Source: Bacillota bacterium (GTDB lineage Bacteria; Bacillota_E; RBS10-35; JAJYVN01). From it: DNA of 13,125 nt. The notes below the pieces were generated by a model. That model ran no database searches. It saw only the letters and a list, made by a program, of their open reading frames with translations, and was not told where the DNA came from. Of this stretch, positions 1-6,945 are shown one piece after another; the first letter of the stretch is position 1; each line of letters starts with the position of its first letter. The DNA is taken from contig JAJZWQ010000089.1 of the NCBI GenBank assembly GCA_021846605.1, forward strand, positions 1 to 13,125, read 5' to 3'. The position numbers were made by a program, and so were the translations under genes.

Positions 1-2
1 AC

Positions 3-164
3 TTCCGCTGCCAGCAATGCGGCTTCTCCCTCCACGCGGACCTGAATGCGGCCAGGAACATCGGAGCCAACCACCTGGCCAGCCTCGCTATACGTGGGGC
101 TGGCGGGCCGCTGTCAGGCGGCCTATCGCAGCACGATCCGGTAGCCGCCAGCCCCCGGCTTTAG
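3..164 (+). CDS. tnpB: TnpB (IS605 OrfB) RNA-guided nuclease, C-terminal fragment
   Basis: This is the last 53 residues of a TnpB protein, open at the left window edge and ending at TAG 162-164. The visible part starts FRCQQCGFSLHADLNAARNI. It contains the second CxxC pair of the C-terminal zinc ribbon, followed by the highly conserved HADLNAARNI motif that carries the last acidic RuvC residue (D in ADLNAARN). TnpB is the RNA-guided nuclease ancestral to Cas12 and is encoded by IS200/IS605/IS607 elements. The tail SGGLSQHDPVAASPRL is variable, as usual. Its stop codon overlaps, on the opposite strand, the stop codon of the DUF4129 gene at 161-163. Whether the element is intact upstream cannot be judged here. 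Confidence 0.85.
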   Translation, partial: FRCQQCGFSLHADLNAARNIGANHLASLAIRGAGGPLSGGLSQHDPVAASPRL

Positions 165-173
165 CCGTGGGGT
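153..173 (+). ncRNA. IS605 right-end hairpin / probable 3' end of TnpB guide-RNA scaffold
   Basis: The stem-loop is CCCC-CGGC / GCCG-(T)-GGGG with loop TTTA, spanning the tnpB stop codon. In characterised TnpB systems the omega/re-RNA scaffold comes from the 3' end of tnpB plus the right end, and the guide is the flanking DNA just beyond the element. By that analogy the guide would begin at about 175-185, inside the end of the DUF4129 gene. The hairpin is seen directly; its role as an RNA scaffold is inferred from the family. Confidence 0.5.
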
Positions 174-1198
174 CCTGACGTCGGCATCCGTCCCGACCTT
201 GAGGCGGAGCCGCCGCTCCAACCGCGGACCTCGCGCAGCCAGCGGATCACCAGATCCGGGGTGACAGGCGCCGCGTCGCGCGGAGCGAACAGCAGCCGCT
301 GGTGCAGCGCCCCCAACTCGGCGAACGCCGGCCAGCGCACATCCAGGTCCGCCGCGCCGCGGACCTGCAGCGCGGTCCACCCCGGACGGATGGGGACCCC
401 CGTCCTGTCGGCGACGGCGGCCAGCGCCGCGCGATAGACGAGGCGGAGCGCCCCGCGCGCATCGCCGGCGGCCAGGCGCGCCTCCGCCTGGGCCGTGGCG
501 GCATCCACGGGCGGGCGCAGCCGCGCCCCCCGACCAGGAGCCGACGGCCGCGCGCGGCGTTCCAGACCCTCTCGCAACCAGAGCACCATGCGGACCACCA
601 CCGCCGCCGCCGCCAGGGCCCCCAGCGCGAGGAGCAGCGGCCGTCCGCCCGAGATGTGCACGGTGCGCCCCAGCCAGCGCAGCGCCGCCGCCCACCACGT
701 GCCGACCGCGCCGAGAAAGTCCCGCCACACGCGCGCCACAGACGCGCCGGGCCCGACGCGCGCCGAGGCGAAGGCCGCCTGGCGCAGGATGGCGGCGTAG
801 GAGGACCGCGCGGAGGCCAGGGACCACGCCGGCGGGGGTGGCGCGACAGGGGATTGCACGACCAGCGTCAGGGCGCGTTCCGTCATCCTGCGGAGGTCGG
901 GCGATGCCAGGCCCGCGGCCAGACCGCTCGGGGACACGCGCAAGAAGGTTCCGTCGGGCCAGCGCACCAACTGCGCGCGCAGGGCCGAGCCTGGCGGCGG
1001 CAGCAGCACGTGCGAGGCGAACCGCCGGGCCGCGGCGGACCGATACTGGCTCCAGGAGACGCTGGCCGAGGACGCCGCGCTCACCCCGGGTCCCACCCCG
1101 ACCCAGGGTCCGACGAGGCCGGCGGCCAACAGGAGCGCCAGCAAACCCGTGCGGGAGCGGGCGGGGACCCGGGGGCGCCCCCTCCGGGTGAGCGTCAC
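161..1198 (-). CDS. DUF4129 domain-containing membrane protein
   Basis: A 345-aa protein if it starts at the GTG at 1198. That GTG overlaps the upstream gene's TGA (GTGA), indicating translational coupling; an in-frame extension to 1324 would lie inside the upstream gene and is compositionally a shadow. Residues 17-36 form a hydrophobic signal/anchor. Residues 45-180 are an extracytoplasmic region rich in Ala, Arg and Trp. Residues 187-208 (PLLLALGALAAAAVVVRMVL) are a transmembrane helix. Residues about 237-322 match the cytosolic DUF4129 pattern (A.A.LAAGDARGALRLVYRAAL...W.AL). DUF4129 proteins commonly sit in DUF4350-MoxR-DUF58 or transglutaminase clusters thought to act at the envelope; the function is unknown. 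The last residues (GRMPTSGPHG) are encoded next to and inside the IS605 right end, so the native C-terminus may have been replaced. Confidence 0.75.
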   Translation of the reverse strand: MTLTRRGRPRVPARSRTGLLALLLAAGLVGPWVGVGPGVSAASSASVSWSQYRSAAARRFASHVLLPPPGSALRAQLVRWPDGTFLRVSPSGLAAGLASPDLRRMTERALTLVVQSPVAPPPPAWSLASARSSYAAILRQAAFASARVGPGASVARVWRDFLGAVGTWWAAALRWLGRTVHISGGRPLLLALGALAAAAVVVRMVLWLREGLERRARPSAPGRGARLRPPVDAATAQAEARLAAGDARGALRLVYRAALAAVADRTGVPIRPGWTALQVRGAADLDVRWPAFAELGALHQRLLFAPRDAAPVTPDLVIRWLREVRGWSGGSASRSGRMPTSGPHG

Positions 1199-1929
1199 TG
1201 CGCCACCCCTTCCATGCCGGCCACCAGGTCCGTCCCCTCCTTGCGGGCCCGAAGGTCTGTGTACAAGACGGCCAGCAGACACGGGACCCAGGGCGTGGTC
1301 GCGGACGCCACCAGCACTCCCCACAGAGTCGCCAGGTGGGTGTCATGCACCAGGAAGGGGAGGCGGACCACCAGATCCAGCAGGAAGAAGATCAGGCTGA
1401 ACACGACCGAACCGAAGAATCCCGCGCCGAACACGTGCCAGAACAGCCCCCGCACCAGGGCGCGACTGCGCCCCAAAGCCGCCATGGCCCGGCGGTCCTC
1501 GACGATGACCACGATCGGCACCAGCGACCACCAGGTGAGCAGCACGATCCCGGGGATCAGGAACAGCATGAACCCCAACCCGGCCAGGACAGACAGGACG
1601 ACCGTGGCCACCAGGAACGGCCAGATGCGGCGCAGCGCACTCCAGTCGAGCGATCCGGGGGTCCAGCCCGGCGATGTCGCCGCGGCGCCAGCCGTCCCGA
1701 ACAGGAGCGGTCCGACGACCACTCCTGTCACGGCGGACACCACATAGACCACGGAGAGCAGCACGGCGGGCCGCGCGGTACCCTGGAGCAGTTCCACCAC
1801 CCAGATCACCAACGCCTGGACCAGCGCCACGCCGAAGAGCGGAAGGAAATTCTGCAGATAGAGCCGTAGCGCCCCATCCAACACCCCACCCACGGTCCGC
1901 GGCCGCCACTGCGCCTGAACCCCTTCCAC
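1195..1929 (-). CDS. Multi-pass membrane protein, glycerophosphodiester phosphodiesterase membrane-domain-like
   Basis: A 244-aa polytopic membrane protein. I chose the GTG at 1929 because GGAGGAGGG lies directly upstream at good spacing; the longer frame to 2286 adds an Arg-rich shadow. After a short N-terminus with the motif RTVGGVLDGALRLYLQNFLPLF, hydrophobic segments fall near residues 28-48, 56-78, 102-142 (a double pass), 163-190 and 205-228. The loop AMAALGRSRALVRGLFWHVFG, after a long hydrophobic block ending PIVVIVED, is typical of the integral-membrane domain family found in some glycerophosphoryl diester phosphodiesterases and DUF975-like proteins. No catalytic GDPD barrel is present, so enzymatic activity should not be assumed. 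It overlaps the DUF4129 gene by 4 bp and they probably form one transcript. The role is unknown, presumably envelope-related. Confidence 0.7.
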   Translation of the reverse strand: MEGVQAQWRPRTVGGVLDGALRLYLQNFLPLFGVALVQALVIWVVELLQGTARPAVLLSVVYVVSAVTGVVVGPLLFGTAGAAATSPGWTPGSLDWSALRRIWPFLVATVVLSVLAGLGFMLFLIPGIVLLTWWSLVPIVVIVEDRRAMAALGRSRALVRGLFWHVFGAGFFGSVVFSLIFFLLDLVVRLPFLVHDTHLATLWGVLVASATTPWVPCLLAVLYTDLRARKEGTDLVAGMEGVAQ

Positions 1930-2397
1930 CAGCGTCCCTCCTCCGGCCACCGAACGGCTGGCTTCGACAGGCACCGCCCAGTCCCTGGCAACCCGTATCC
2001 CCCACGCTCCGCGCCGATGCCTCCGGTGGCGCGCGCGCTCCGCGCAGACGTCCGCCGGATCCGTCCGGTCGCTGGCGGCCATCGCTGGCGGGCGGGCCCA
2101 GCAGATCCGCCCCCTGCGGGCAAGCGGATCCATGTACAGCATCACCCGACGCAGGCGTTCCGCGGCAGGATGGAGGCGCCGATCACATGTCCCAGGAAAT
2201 CCGTCACCCGCGGGGTGGGCGGCAGCCACAGGGTTTCGACGCGCACGCCCCCGTCGGCGGCGGCGAATGCCCCCCCAGCAGGCCACGGCGTCCCGGACCC
2301 GGCGCCACGCAGTCAGCAGGACGACCCCGGGACGGTCAGGACCCCAGATGGGGGGGCTTCGACGGGAGGCGTCCGGACCCTGACCCGGCCGTCCCGT
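1930..2397. other. 468-bp intergenic stretch with no confident gene
   Basis: This lies downstream of the lipoprotein gene and upstream of the membrane-protein gene, both on the minus strand. I see no confident gene. It holds the ribosome binding site of the membrane gene at its left end. It also holds an inverted repeat at 2329-2340 / 2379-2395 (gggacggtcagg against its complement, with a 5-base bulge). Minus-strand stretches around 2142-2400 read like protein only if one base is removed from the C7 run at 2270-2276 (see findings). No convincing -35/-10 pair is visible. Confidence 0.5.
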
Positions 2398-3495
2398 TCA
2401 CTGATACATGATCAAGAGCGGCGAGGGCTGGAGGGCCAGCACCTGGGCCGGCGTCATCAGGGGCGTGTCGAATTTGTAGAAGAGCTTGAACCCACCGTAG
2501 CGCGCGGGCTGGATGGGGTGGTCCTGGACAAAGGCGATGTAGTTCCCGATCTTGCGGCTCTCACTGCCATCCCCGTCCTGGTCCACCACGAACTGGATGC
2601 CGGGCACCGGGTGGATGTCCTGCCAGTTGGTGATCATGCTGGGCAGCCACTGGTGGACGACGAAGATCTTGGGTGGCAGGTGGTACTGCCGCACCTGACC
2701 AGCCACATAGTTGATCGCCCAGTTGATCTGGCTGGCCGACATCGACCCGACCTCCACGCCCGGGGTCTGCCCCGGGCCCATGGCGAACTCGGGGTCCAGG
2801 GCGATCTCCACGTCCGGTTGGTCCAGGAACGGCGCGAAGTACGGCAGCTGTTCCTGGACGGTGCTGCGCCCCAGTTGGATGTCCAGCATCAGCAGCAGCC
2901 CGTGGTCGCGCGCGATGGCCAGTTCCTGCTCGATCAGGCTGTACGACATCCGTTGCACCCAGAGGTTGTTGGAGCCGGGGCTCCCCTGCGCCACAGCGGC
3001 CACCAGGTCCAGGGCCAGTTGGATCGGCACCTTGGGGGCGAGCCGCTGATAGACCGCGGCCTGGGCGCGCAGCTTGGCGATCATCTCCGGCGCCGGGTAC
3101 TGCCCGAGGATTCCCATCACTGGGGCACTCGGGTTGCCGTAGTACGCCACGATGCGGTGTCCGGGCAGCCAGCCCCCGGCGGGCGTGGTCACCGGCGGGG
3201 CCGTGCCGGGTGGCAACACCACCTTGGCGGGATTGCCCGGGATGGGGTATGCGGCGGTCAGGCGGGCCAGGGCCGTCAGGCTGAGCGATGGGTGGGGGGC
3301 AGGGAACACCCAGGCATACCAGGGGGTTCGCGGCGCAGGGTCCGCCGGCGGCGACGACGCGGAACCGGAGGCGGATGCGCTGGCCGTGACCGACGCGGTC
3401 TGACCGGCGGGACGCGCGGCGGTGGGAGCAGACGTTCGCGCACAGGCCGTCAGCAGGCAGGCGGCCGCCACCGCTCCGAAGACATACCGTGACGT
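2398..3495 (-). CDS. Secreted lipoprotein of unknown function, probable TIM-barrel-like ectodomain
   Basis: About 365 aa if translation begins at ACG 3495-3493; the first canonical start is GTG at 3471, giving 357 aa. From 3495 the N-terminus reads (M)SRYVFGAVAAACLLTAC, a complete lipoprotein signal with a basic n-region, a hydrophobic core and lipobox LTAC with Cys at residue 18. From GTG 3471 only nine residues precede that Cys, too short to be a signal. Residues 19-55 are a Ser/Ala/Pro-rich tether. The remainder alternates predicted strands and helices (HRIVAYYGNP, PIQLALDLVA, LLLMLDIQ, VEIALDPEF, KIFVVHQWLP, IQFVVDQDGDG, FKLFYKF, PLLIMYQ), as in a (beta/alpha)8 barrel. The acidic DPEF and DQDGDG motifs could be catalytic or metal-binding. 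I do not recognise a named family. It is divergent from the Gfo/Idh gene across about 220 bp. Confidence 0.7.
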   Translation of the reverse strand, partial: TSRYVFGAVAAACLLTACARTSAPTAARPAGQTASVTASASASGSASSPPADPAPRTPWYAWVFPAPHPSLSLTALARLTAAYPIPGNPAKVVLPPGTAPPVTTPAGGWLPGHRIVAYYGNPSAPVMGILGQYPAPEMIAKLRAQAAVYQRLAPKVPIQLALDLVAAVAQGSPGSNNLWVQRMSYSLIEQELAIARDHGLLLMLDIQLGRSTVQEQLPYFAPFLDQPDVEIALDPEFAMGPGQTPGVEVGSMSASQINWAINYVAGQVRQYHLPPKIFVVHQWLPSMITNWQDIHPVPGIQFVVDQDGDGSESRKIGNYIAFVQDHPIQPARYGGFKLFYKFDTPLMTPAQVLALQPSPLLIMYQ

Positions 3496-3502
3496 GGAAA
3501 GT

Positions 3503-3508
3503 CCCTCC
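3503..3508 (-). promoter_or_regulatory. Ribosome binding site GGAGGG of the lipoprotein gene
   Basis: On the minus strand GGAGGG lies seven bases before the ACG codon at 3495-3493, the ideal distance for a start. It is 31 bases from GTG 3471 and 17 from an out-of-frame ATG at 3485. This spacing is the main argument that translation begins at 3495, or that the base at 3494 is altered relative to an ancestral ATG. Confidence 0.5.
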
Positions 3509-3715
3509 AGACGAGCGTGCGGCCACCGCGAGCCAACGGCGTTCCGCGTACCCCCCGGTCATGCCCGGTTGGTTCACGGAAATGGACGTTCGAACACGGT
3601 GGAAGGTTCCGCACGCCGGAGGCATTCCCTCCAGGTCCCGCCGAAGGCCGGGCCGCGCGCGGCAGGTCCCCCGGCGGGCGGGACGAACGCCGCCTGTCGA
3701 ACGGGGGGATGGGCA

Positions 3716-4783
3716 GTGGGCGACTCGGAGGTGCGGATCGGGATCATCGGGTCCGGGGGCATCGCGGGCGCGCATGCCGCCGGATACAGGCCGCTCAAAG
3801 GTGTCCGCGTGGTCGCCGTCGCGGACGTGGTGCCCGGACGGGCGAAGGCCTTCATCGAGGGCCAAGGGTTAGAGGGGGCCGAGGCCTTCAGCGACCACCG
3901 CGAGATGCTCACGCGCGACCTGGACGCGGTCAGCGTCTGCACGTTCAATGCGGCCCATTACCAGCCCACGATGGACGCCCTGGCCGCGGGCAAGCACGTC
4001 CTGCTGGAAAAGCCCATGGCGACCACCCTGGCCGACGGCCTGGCCATGGTGCGCCAGGCGCGGGCCAGCGGCCGCATGCTCTCCATCGGCTTTCAGAGCC
4101 GCTACCAGCCCAACGCGATCGCCGCGCACGCCCTGGCCGCCTCCGGCGCGCTGGGCCACATCTACTACGCGGAAACCGGCGGCGGGCGGCGGCGCGGGAT
4201 CCCGGGCGGCACCTTCGTGCGCCGGGACACCGCCGTCGGCGGAGCCGTCCTGGACATCGGCTGCTACTCCCTGGACACCGCCCTGTGGGTGATGGGCAAT
4301 CCCCGCCCGCTCACGGTGTCGGCCACCACGTCCAACCACTTCGGCAGTTCCCCGGAGCGTGCGCGCCTAACCTCCTGGGACCGCCGGATGGACCCCGCCA
4401 AGTTCGATGTGGAGGACTTCGGCGTGGCCATGGTCCGCATGGAGGGCGATCGGGTCCTGGTCTTCAAGATCTCGTGGGCCATGCACGCCGACACGCTGGG
4501 CCAGACCTTCTTCCTGGGCACCGAGGGCGGCCTGAACCTGGACGAGTTGCGCCTGTACCACGACGTCGCCGATCAGCCGGCGAACACCCAGATCACCGCC
4601 CATGGCGGTGGTTGGAAGGACAACTTCCACAAGAAGATCGAGGCCTTCGTCCAGGCCGTGCGCGACGGGGGGCCGGCGCCCATCCCCGGAGAGGAGATGC
4701 TCAACGCCACCGCCATCATCGAGGGTATCTACCGGTCGGCGGCCGAGCACGCCGAAGTGCGGCTGGACGTGCCCGCCCTCTGA
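3716..4783 (+). CDS. Gfo/Idh/MocA family NAD(P)-dependent oxidoreductase
   Basis: A 355-aa dehydrogenase of the glucose-fructose oxidoreductase/inositol dehydrogenase family, normally cytosolic and acting on sugars or sugar derivatives. The N-terminal Rossmann fold shows GIIGSGGIAGAH (residues 9-20), with AVADVVP ending the second strand. The hallmark EKP is at 98-100 (Lys99 catalytic/structural). The C-terminal substrate domain carries GGAVLDIGCYSLD at 175-187, with Asp180 and Tyr184 where many members have His. I chose GTG 3716 because GGGGGGA lies six bases upstream and the protein then begins just before the Rossmann motif; the in-frame extension back to 3422 covers the divergent lipoprotein gene. 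It converges on the NamZ-like gene with one base between stop codons. The substrate cannot be read from sequence; the neighbourhood suggests an amino sugar or related sugar. Confidence 0.85.
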   Translation: MGDSEVRIGIIGSGGIAGAHAAGYRPLKGVRVVAVADVVPGRAKAFIEGQGLEGAEAFSDHREMLTRDLDAVSVCTFNAAHYQPTMDALAAGKHVLLEKPMATTLADGLAMVRQARASGRMLSIGFQSRYQPNAIAAHALAASGALGHIYYAETGGGRRRGIPGGTFVRRDTAVGGAVLDIGCYSLDTALWVMGNPRPLTVSATTSNHFGSSPERARLTSWDRRMDPAKFDVEDFGVAMVRMEGDRVLVFKISWAMHADTLGQTFFLGTEGGLNLDELRLYHDVADQPANTQITAHGGGWKDNFHKKIEAFVQAVRDGGPAPIPGEEMLNATAIIEGIYRSAAEHAEVRLDVPAL

Positions 4784-4784
4784 G

Positions 4785-4800
4785 CTACCCGGCCGGGTAG
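4785..4800. terminator. 16-bp perfect palindrome between convergent genes
   Basis: CTACCCGGCCGGGTAG is a perfect palindrome starting two bases after the Gfo/Idh stop codon. It contains the TAG stop and last codons of the NamZ-like gene. A symmetric GC-rich element at a junction with one intergenic base could stall or end transcription in both directions. There is no U-tract and no room for a loop of normal size, so its role as a terminator is only inferred. Confidence 0.3.
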
Positions 4801-5936
4801 AGGTCCACGGGGCGGGCCGTGGCCCACGCGGCGGCCTCCGACCGCCAGCGCTCCAGGAGGGCCCCGATGGCCGCGTCGGCGTCAATGGCCCGGCGGAGGT
4901 CGCCGCTCCCGGTCAGCCGGTCCACCCAGTGCACCCCGCCGTTGGCCACCCAGGCGAAGGCGGGGTGCGCGCGCACCGCGACCAGCAGCGCCACGCCAGC
5001 CGCCAGGCCCGCGTCGGCCGCGCGGGCCACCCCGGGATCCAGATCGAGGAAGACCCCCTGGCAGACGGCGCCGGCGTGTTTGGACTCGGTGGGCAGGAAC
5101 CAGACGGGGCGGGCGCGCACGCCTCGCGGCAGCCTGTCCCGCACCTCCGCGGCCAGGCGCGGCCCGTCCAGCCACGGGGCGCCCACCTGGCGGAAGGCGT
5201 ACGGGGTGCCGCGTCCCTCAGACAGGTTGGTCCCCTCGAACAGGCACGTGCCCGGATACAACTCGGCCATCTCCGGGCCGGTGCTGTTGGGCGAGGGAGG
5301 CACCCACGGACGCCTCCAGGCGCGGAAGGGGGTCCGCCGCCAGCCCGCCACCGGCAGCACCTGCACCGCGCCATCCGCCAGACCCTCCTCCCGGGCGGCC
5401 ACCAACGCCAACTCCCCGATGGTCAGGCCATGGCGGACGGGCACCGGGAAACAGCCGACCAGGGACCGCAGTTCGCGGGCCACGCCCACCGGTCCCGCGA
5501 CGGCCCCCCCCAGGGGATTGGGCCGGTCCAGCACCCACACGGGCACCCCGGCGGCGGCGGCCCGCAGCACCAACCCGCGCAGCGTGCCGGGGTAGGTGTA
5601 GTAGCGGCAACCGGCGTCCTGGAGGTCGGCCAGCACGGCATCCAGCCCAGCCAGCGGATCGACGCTCCCGGCCGGGGCGCCATACAGGCTGAAAACGGGC
5701 AGCCCCGTGCCCGCATCGGTGGCGTGGGCCACGGCGGCACCCGCCGGGGCCTCGCCCCGCAGGCCGTGCTCGGGGCCCAAGAGCCGCACCAGCGATAGGC
5801 CGGACAGGCCCGCGATCCGATCCACGCCGCTGCGGCCGGCGCGGTCGGTCCCGGCGGCATGGGTCAAAAGCCCGACCCTGGCCCCGCGCAATTCGGCGGG
5901 AACGGCGCGCAAGAGCCGGTCAAGTCCCGTCTCCAC
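4785..5936 (-). CDS. namZ: DUF1343 / NamZ-like exo-beta-N-acetylmuramidase
   Basis: A 383-aa DUF1343 protein. In Bacillus subtilis this family's NamZ (YbbC) removes terminal MurNAc residues from peptidoglycan fragments. Family signatures in order: GLDRLL and GARVGLLTHAAGTD at the N-terminus, RLLGPEHGLRGEAPAG at 51-66, FSLYG at 82-86, DLQDAGCRYYTYPGTL at 104-119, DRPNPLGG at 137-144, PVRHGLTIGEL at 166-176, then a PPSPN stretch and LYPGTCLFEGTNLSEGRGT. The length matches the family. The GTG start at 5936 has GGAGGGG seven bases upstream and lies 17 bases inside the kinase gene. No signal peptide or lipobox precedes the domain, unlike the secreted B. subtilis enzyme, so it is probably cytosolic here. 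The position after murQ and a sugar kinase fits MurNAc salvage. Confidence 0.85.
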   Translation of the reverse strand: METGLDRLLRAVPAELRGARVGLLTHAAGTDRAGRSGVDRIAGLSGLSLVRLLGPEHGLRGEAPAGAAVAHATDAGTGLPVFSLYGAPAGSVDPLAGLDAVLADLQDAGCRYYTYPGTLRGLVLRAAAAGVPVWVLDRPNPLGGAVAGPVGVARELRSLVGCFPVPVRHGLTIGELALVAAREEGLADGAVQVLPVAGWRRTPFRAWRRPWVPPSPNSTGPEMAELYPGTCLFEGTNLSEGRGTPYAFRQVGAPWLDGPRLAAEVRDRLPRGVRARPVWFLPTESKHAGAVCQGVFLDLDPGVARAADAGLAAGVALLVAVRAHPAFAWVANGGVHWVDRLTGSGDLRRAIDADAAIGALLERWRSEAAAWATARPVDLYPAG

Positions 5937-6945
5937 TTGCGGACCCCTCCGTCTCCTCCGCGGTGCCGTTCCGACGGACCGCGGCATACAGCCGGGCGGC
6001 CGCGGCCGCCTCCAGGCCCAGGCCCGCGGCCCCCACCACAGGCGGTATGGCCAGCGGCGCGCACCCCGCGGCCACCGCCACCGGCAGGGCACCGGCCAGG
6101 GCGGCCCGCAGCGGCCCAGCGGTCCAGAGGCCGCCGGCCAGCGCCGTCGGCGCGGAGGGCGGCACCCCGGCGGCCTGGCGGGCACCCAAAAGGATCCCCG
6201 CCAGCGCGACGCCGGCCTCGGCCACCAGTCCCGCCGCCGCCGCGTCGCCCCCGTCGGCGCGCTCCAACACCAGCGGCGCCAGCGCCGCCATCCGCACACC
6301 ATCCGCCCAGAGCGCCGGCGCGGCCTGCACCAGAGCGTCGCAGTCGGCCAGGCCCAGGACGCCCAGCGCCGCACGGGCCAGGCCGTCGGCGTGCGGCGCC
6401 CGGCCGTCGCGCGCCCGCACCGCCACCTCAAGGACGCGGCGACCAAACCAGAAGCCGCCGCCCTCGTCCCCCAGGTAGGGTCCCCAGCCCCCCGCACGCG
6501 CCACGCGCCCCGTGGGGCCCCGGGCCAACGCCATGCTGCCGGTGCCGGCCAGCAGGACTGCGGCCGGCTGCGCCGTCCCCTCCCCGGCGGCGGCCAGGGC
6601 GATCTCGGCGTCGGTCAACACCCGCAGGTCAACGATCGACAGGCGCGCGTCCTCCAGCGCCCGGCGGCAGGCGGTCTCCACCCGCTGGAGCGCCTGGGGA
6701 CGTCCGGCCCCCGCCACCCCGGCGACCAGGCGCACCGCGCTCCCCGGCGGGAGTGCCGCGCGGCCCGCGACAGCCGTCAGCAGCGCGCCCACGCGCGCAA
6801 CCAGGGCGTCGGGGGGCAGACGCCCCGTGACGGGATCCTCGCCCCGCGTCCAGGCCAACGGTCGGCCGTCCGCCCGCACCAGGAGGGCGCGCCCCCCGCT
6901 ACCGCCGCCATCGATCCCCAGCACGAGGGAGGCGGGATCCATCAT
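5920..6945 (-). CDS. BadF/BadG/BcrA/BcrD-type amino-sugar kinase (GlcNAc/MurNAc kinase-like)
   Basis: A 341-aa kinase of the ASKHA fold, BadF/BadG family, which includes N-acetylglucosamine kinase and clostridial MurK (phosphorylates MurNAc and GlcNAc at O6). Motifs: GIDGGGSGGRALLVRADG (10-27, phosphate-1), LTDAEIALAAA (110-120, Asp112 the likely catalytic base), LLAGTGSMALA (131-141, phosphate-2), GGWGPYLGDEGGGFWFG (152-168, typical of GlcNAc kinases), and ALAGGLW near the adenosine site. It starts at ATG 6945, which overlaps the murQ stop (ATGA), and ends 17 bp inside namZ, so the three genes are tightly coupled. An in-frame extension to 8163 overlaps murQ and is a shadow. With MurQ next to it, MurNAc is the favoured substrate; plain GlcNAc kinase is the alternative. 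Confidence 0.8.
   Translation of the reverse strand: MMDPASLVLGIDGGGSGGRALLVRADGRPLAWTRGEDPVTGRLPPDALVARVGALLTAVAGRAALPPGSAVRLVAGVAGAGRPQALQRVETACRRALEDARLSIVDLRVLTDAEIALAAAGEGTAQPAAVLLAGTGSMALARGPTGRVARAGGWGPYLGDEGGGFWFGRRVLEVAVRARDGRAPHADGLARAALGVLGLADCDALVQAAPALWADGVRMAALAPLVLERADGGDAAAAGLVAEAGVALAGILLGARQAAGVPPSAPTALAGGLWTAGPLRAALAGALPVAVAAGCAPLAIPPVVGAAGLGLEAAAAARLYAAVRRNGTAEETEGSASGDGT

Larger units (their letters stand above)
1..180 (+). mobile_element. IS200/IS605-family element, right end
   Basis: The window opens inside the 3' end of a tnpB gene and runs through an IS200/IS605-like right end. Just around the tnpB stop codon lies an imperfect hairpin at about 153-173: the arms CCCCCGGC and GCCGTGGGG flank a TTTA loop, with one bulged T. 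A subterminal imperfect hairpin overlapping the tnpB stop is typical of this family, which ends in hairpins rather than terminal inverted repeats. The exact cleavage point cannot be fixed without an empty-site comparison; 170-185 is the plausible range. The left end, and any tnpA, lie outside the window. Confidence 0.75.

Noticed and set aside
302..1869. Plus-strand frames of 481 and 177 codons opposite the membrane genes
   Set aside because: Low-complexity His/Gln/Arg-rich translations antisense to genes with clear transmembrane patterns.
3588..3595. GTTCGAAC palindrome in the lipoprotein/Gfo-Idh divergent region as a LexA-type box
   Set aside because: The half-site order is reversed and the spacer is absent compared with the Gram-positive SOS box (CGAAC-N4-GTTCG).
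3422..3715. Extension of the Gfo/Idh protein by 98 residues
   Set aside because: It overlaps the divergent lipoprotein start and precedes the Rossmann motif with unrelated sequence.
4785..6497. A 570-codon frame extending the NamZ-like protein upstream
   Set aside because: The added 187 residues overlap the kinase gene and are Trp/Arg/Pro-rich shadow; a good RBS precedes GTG 5936.
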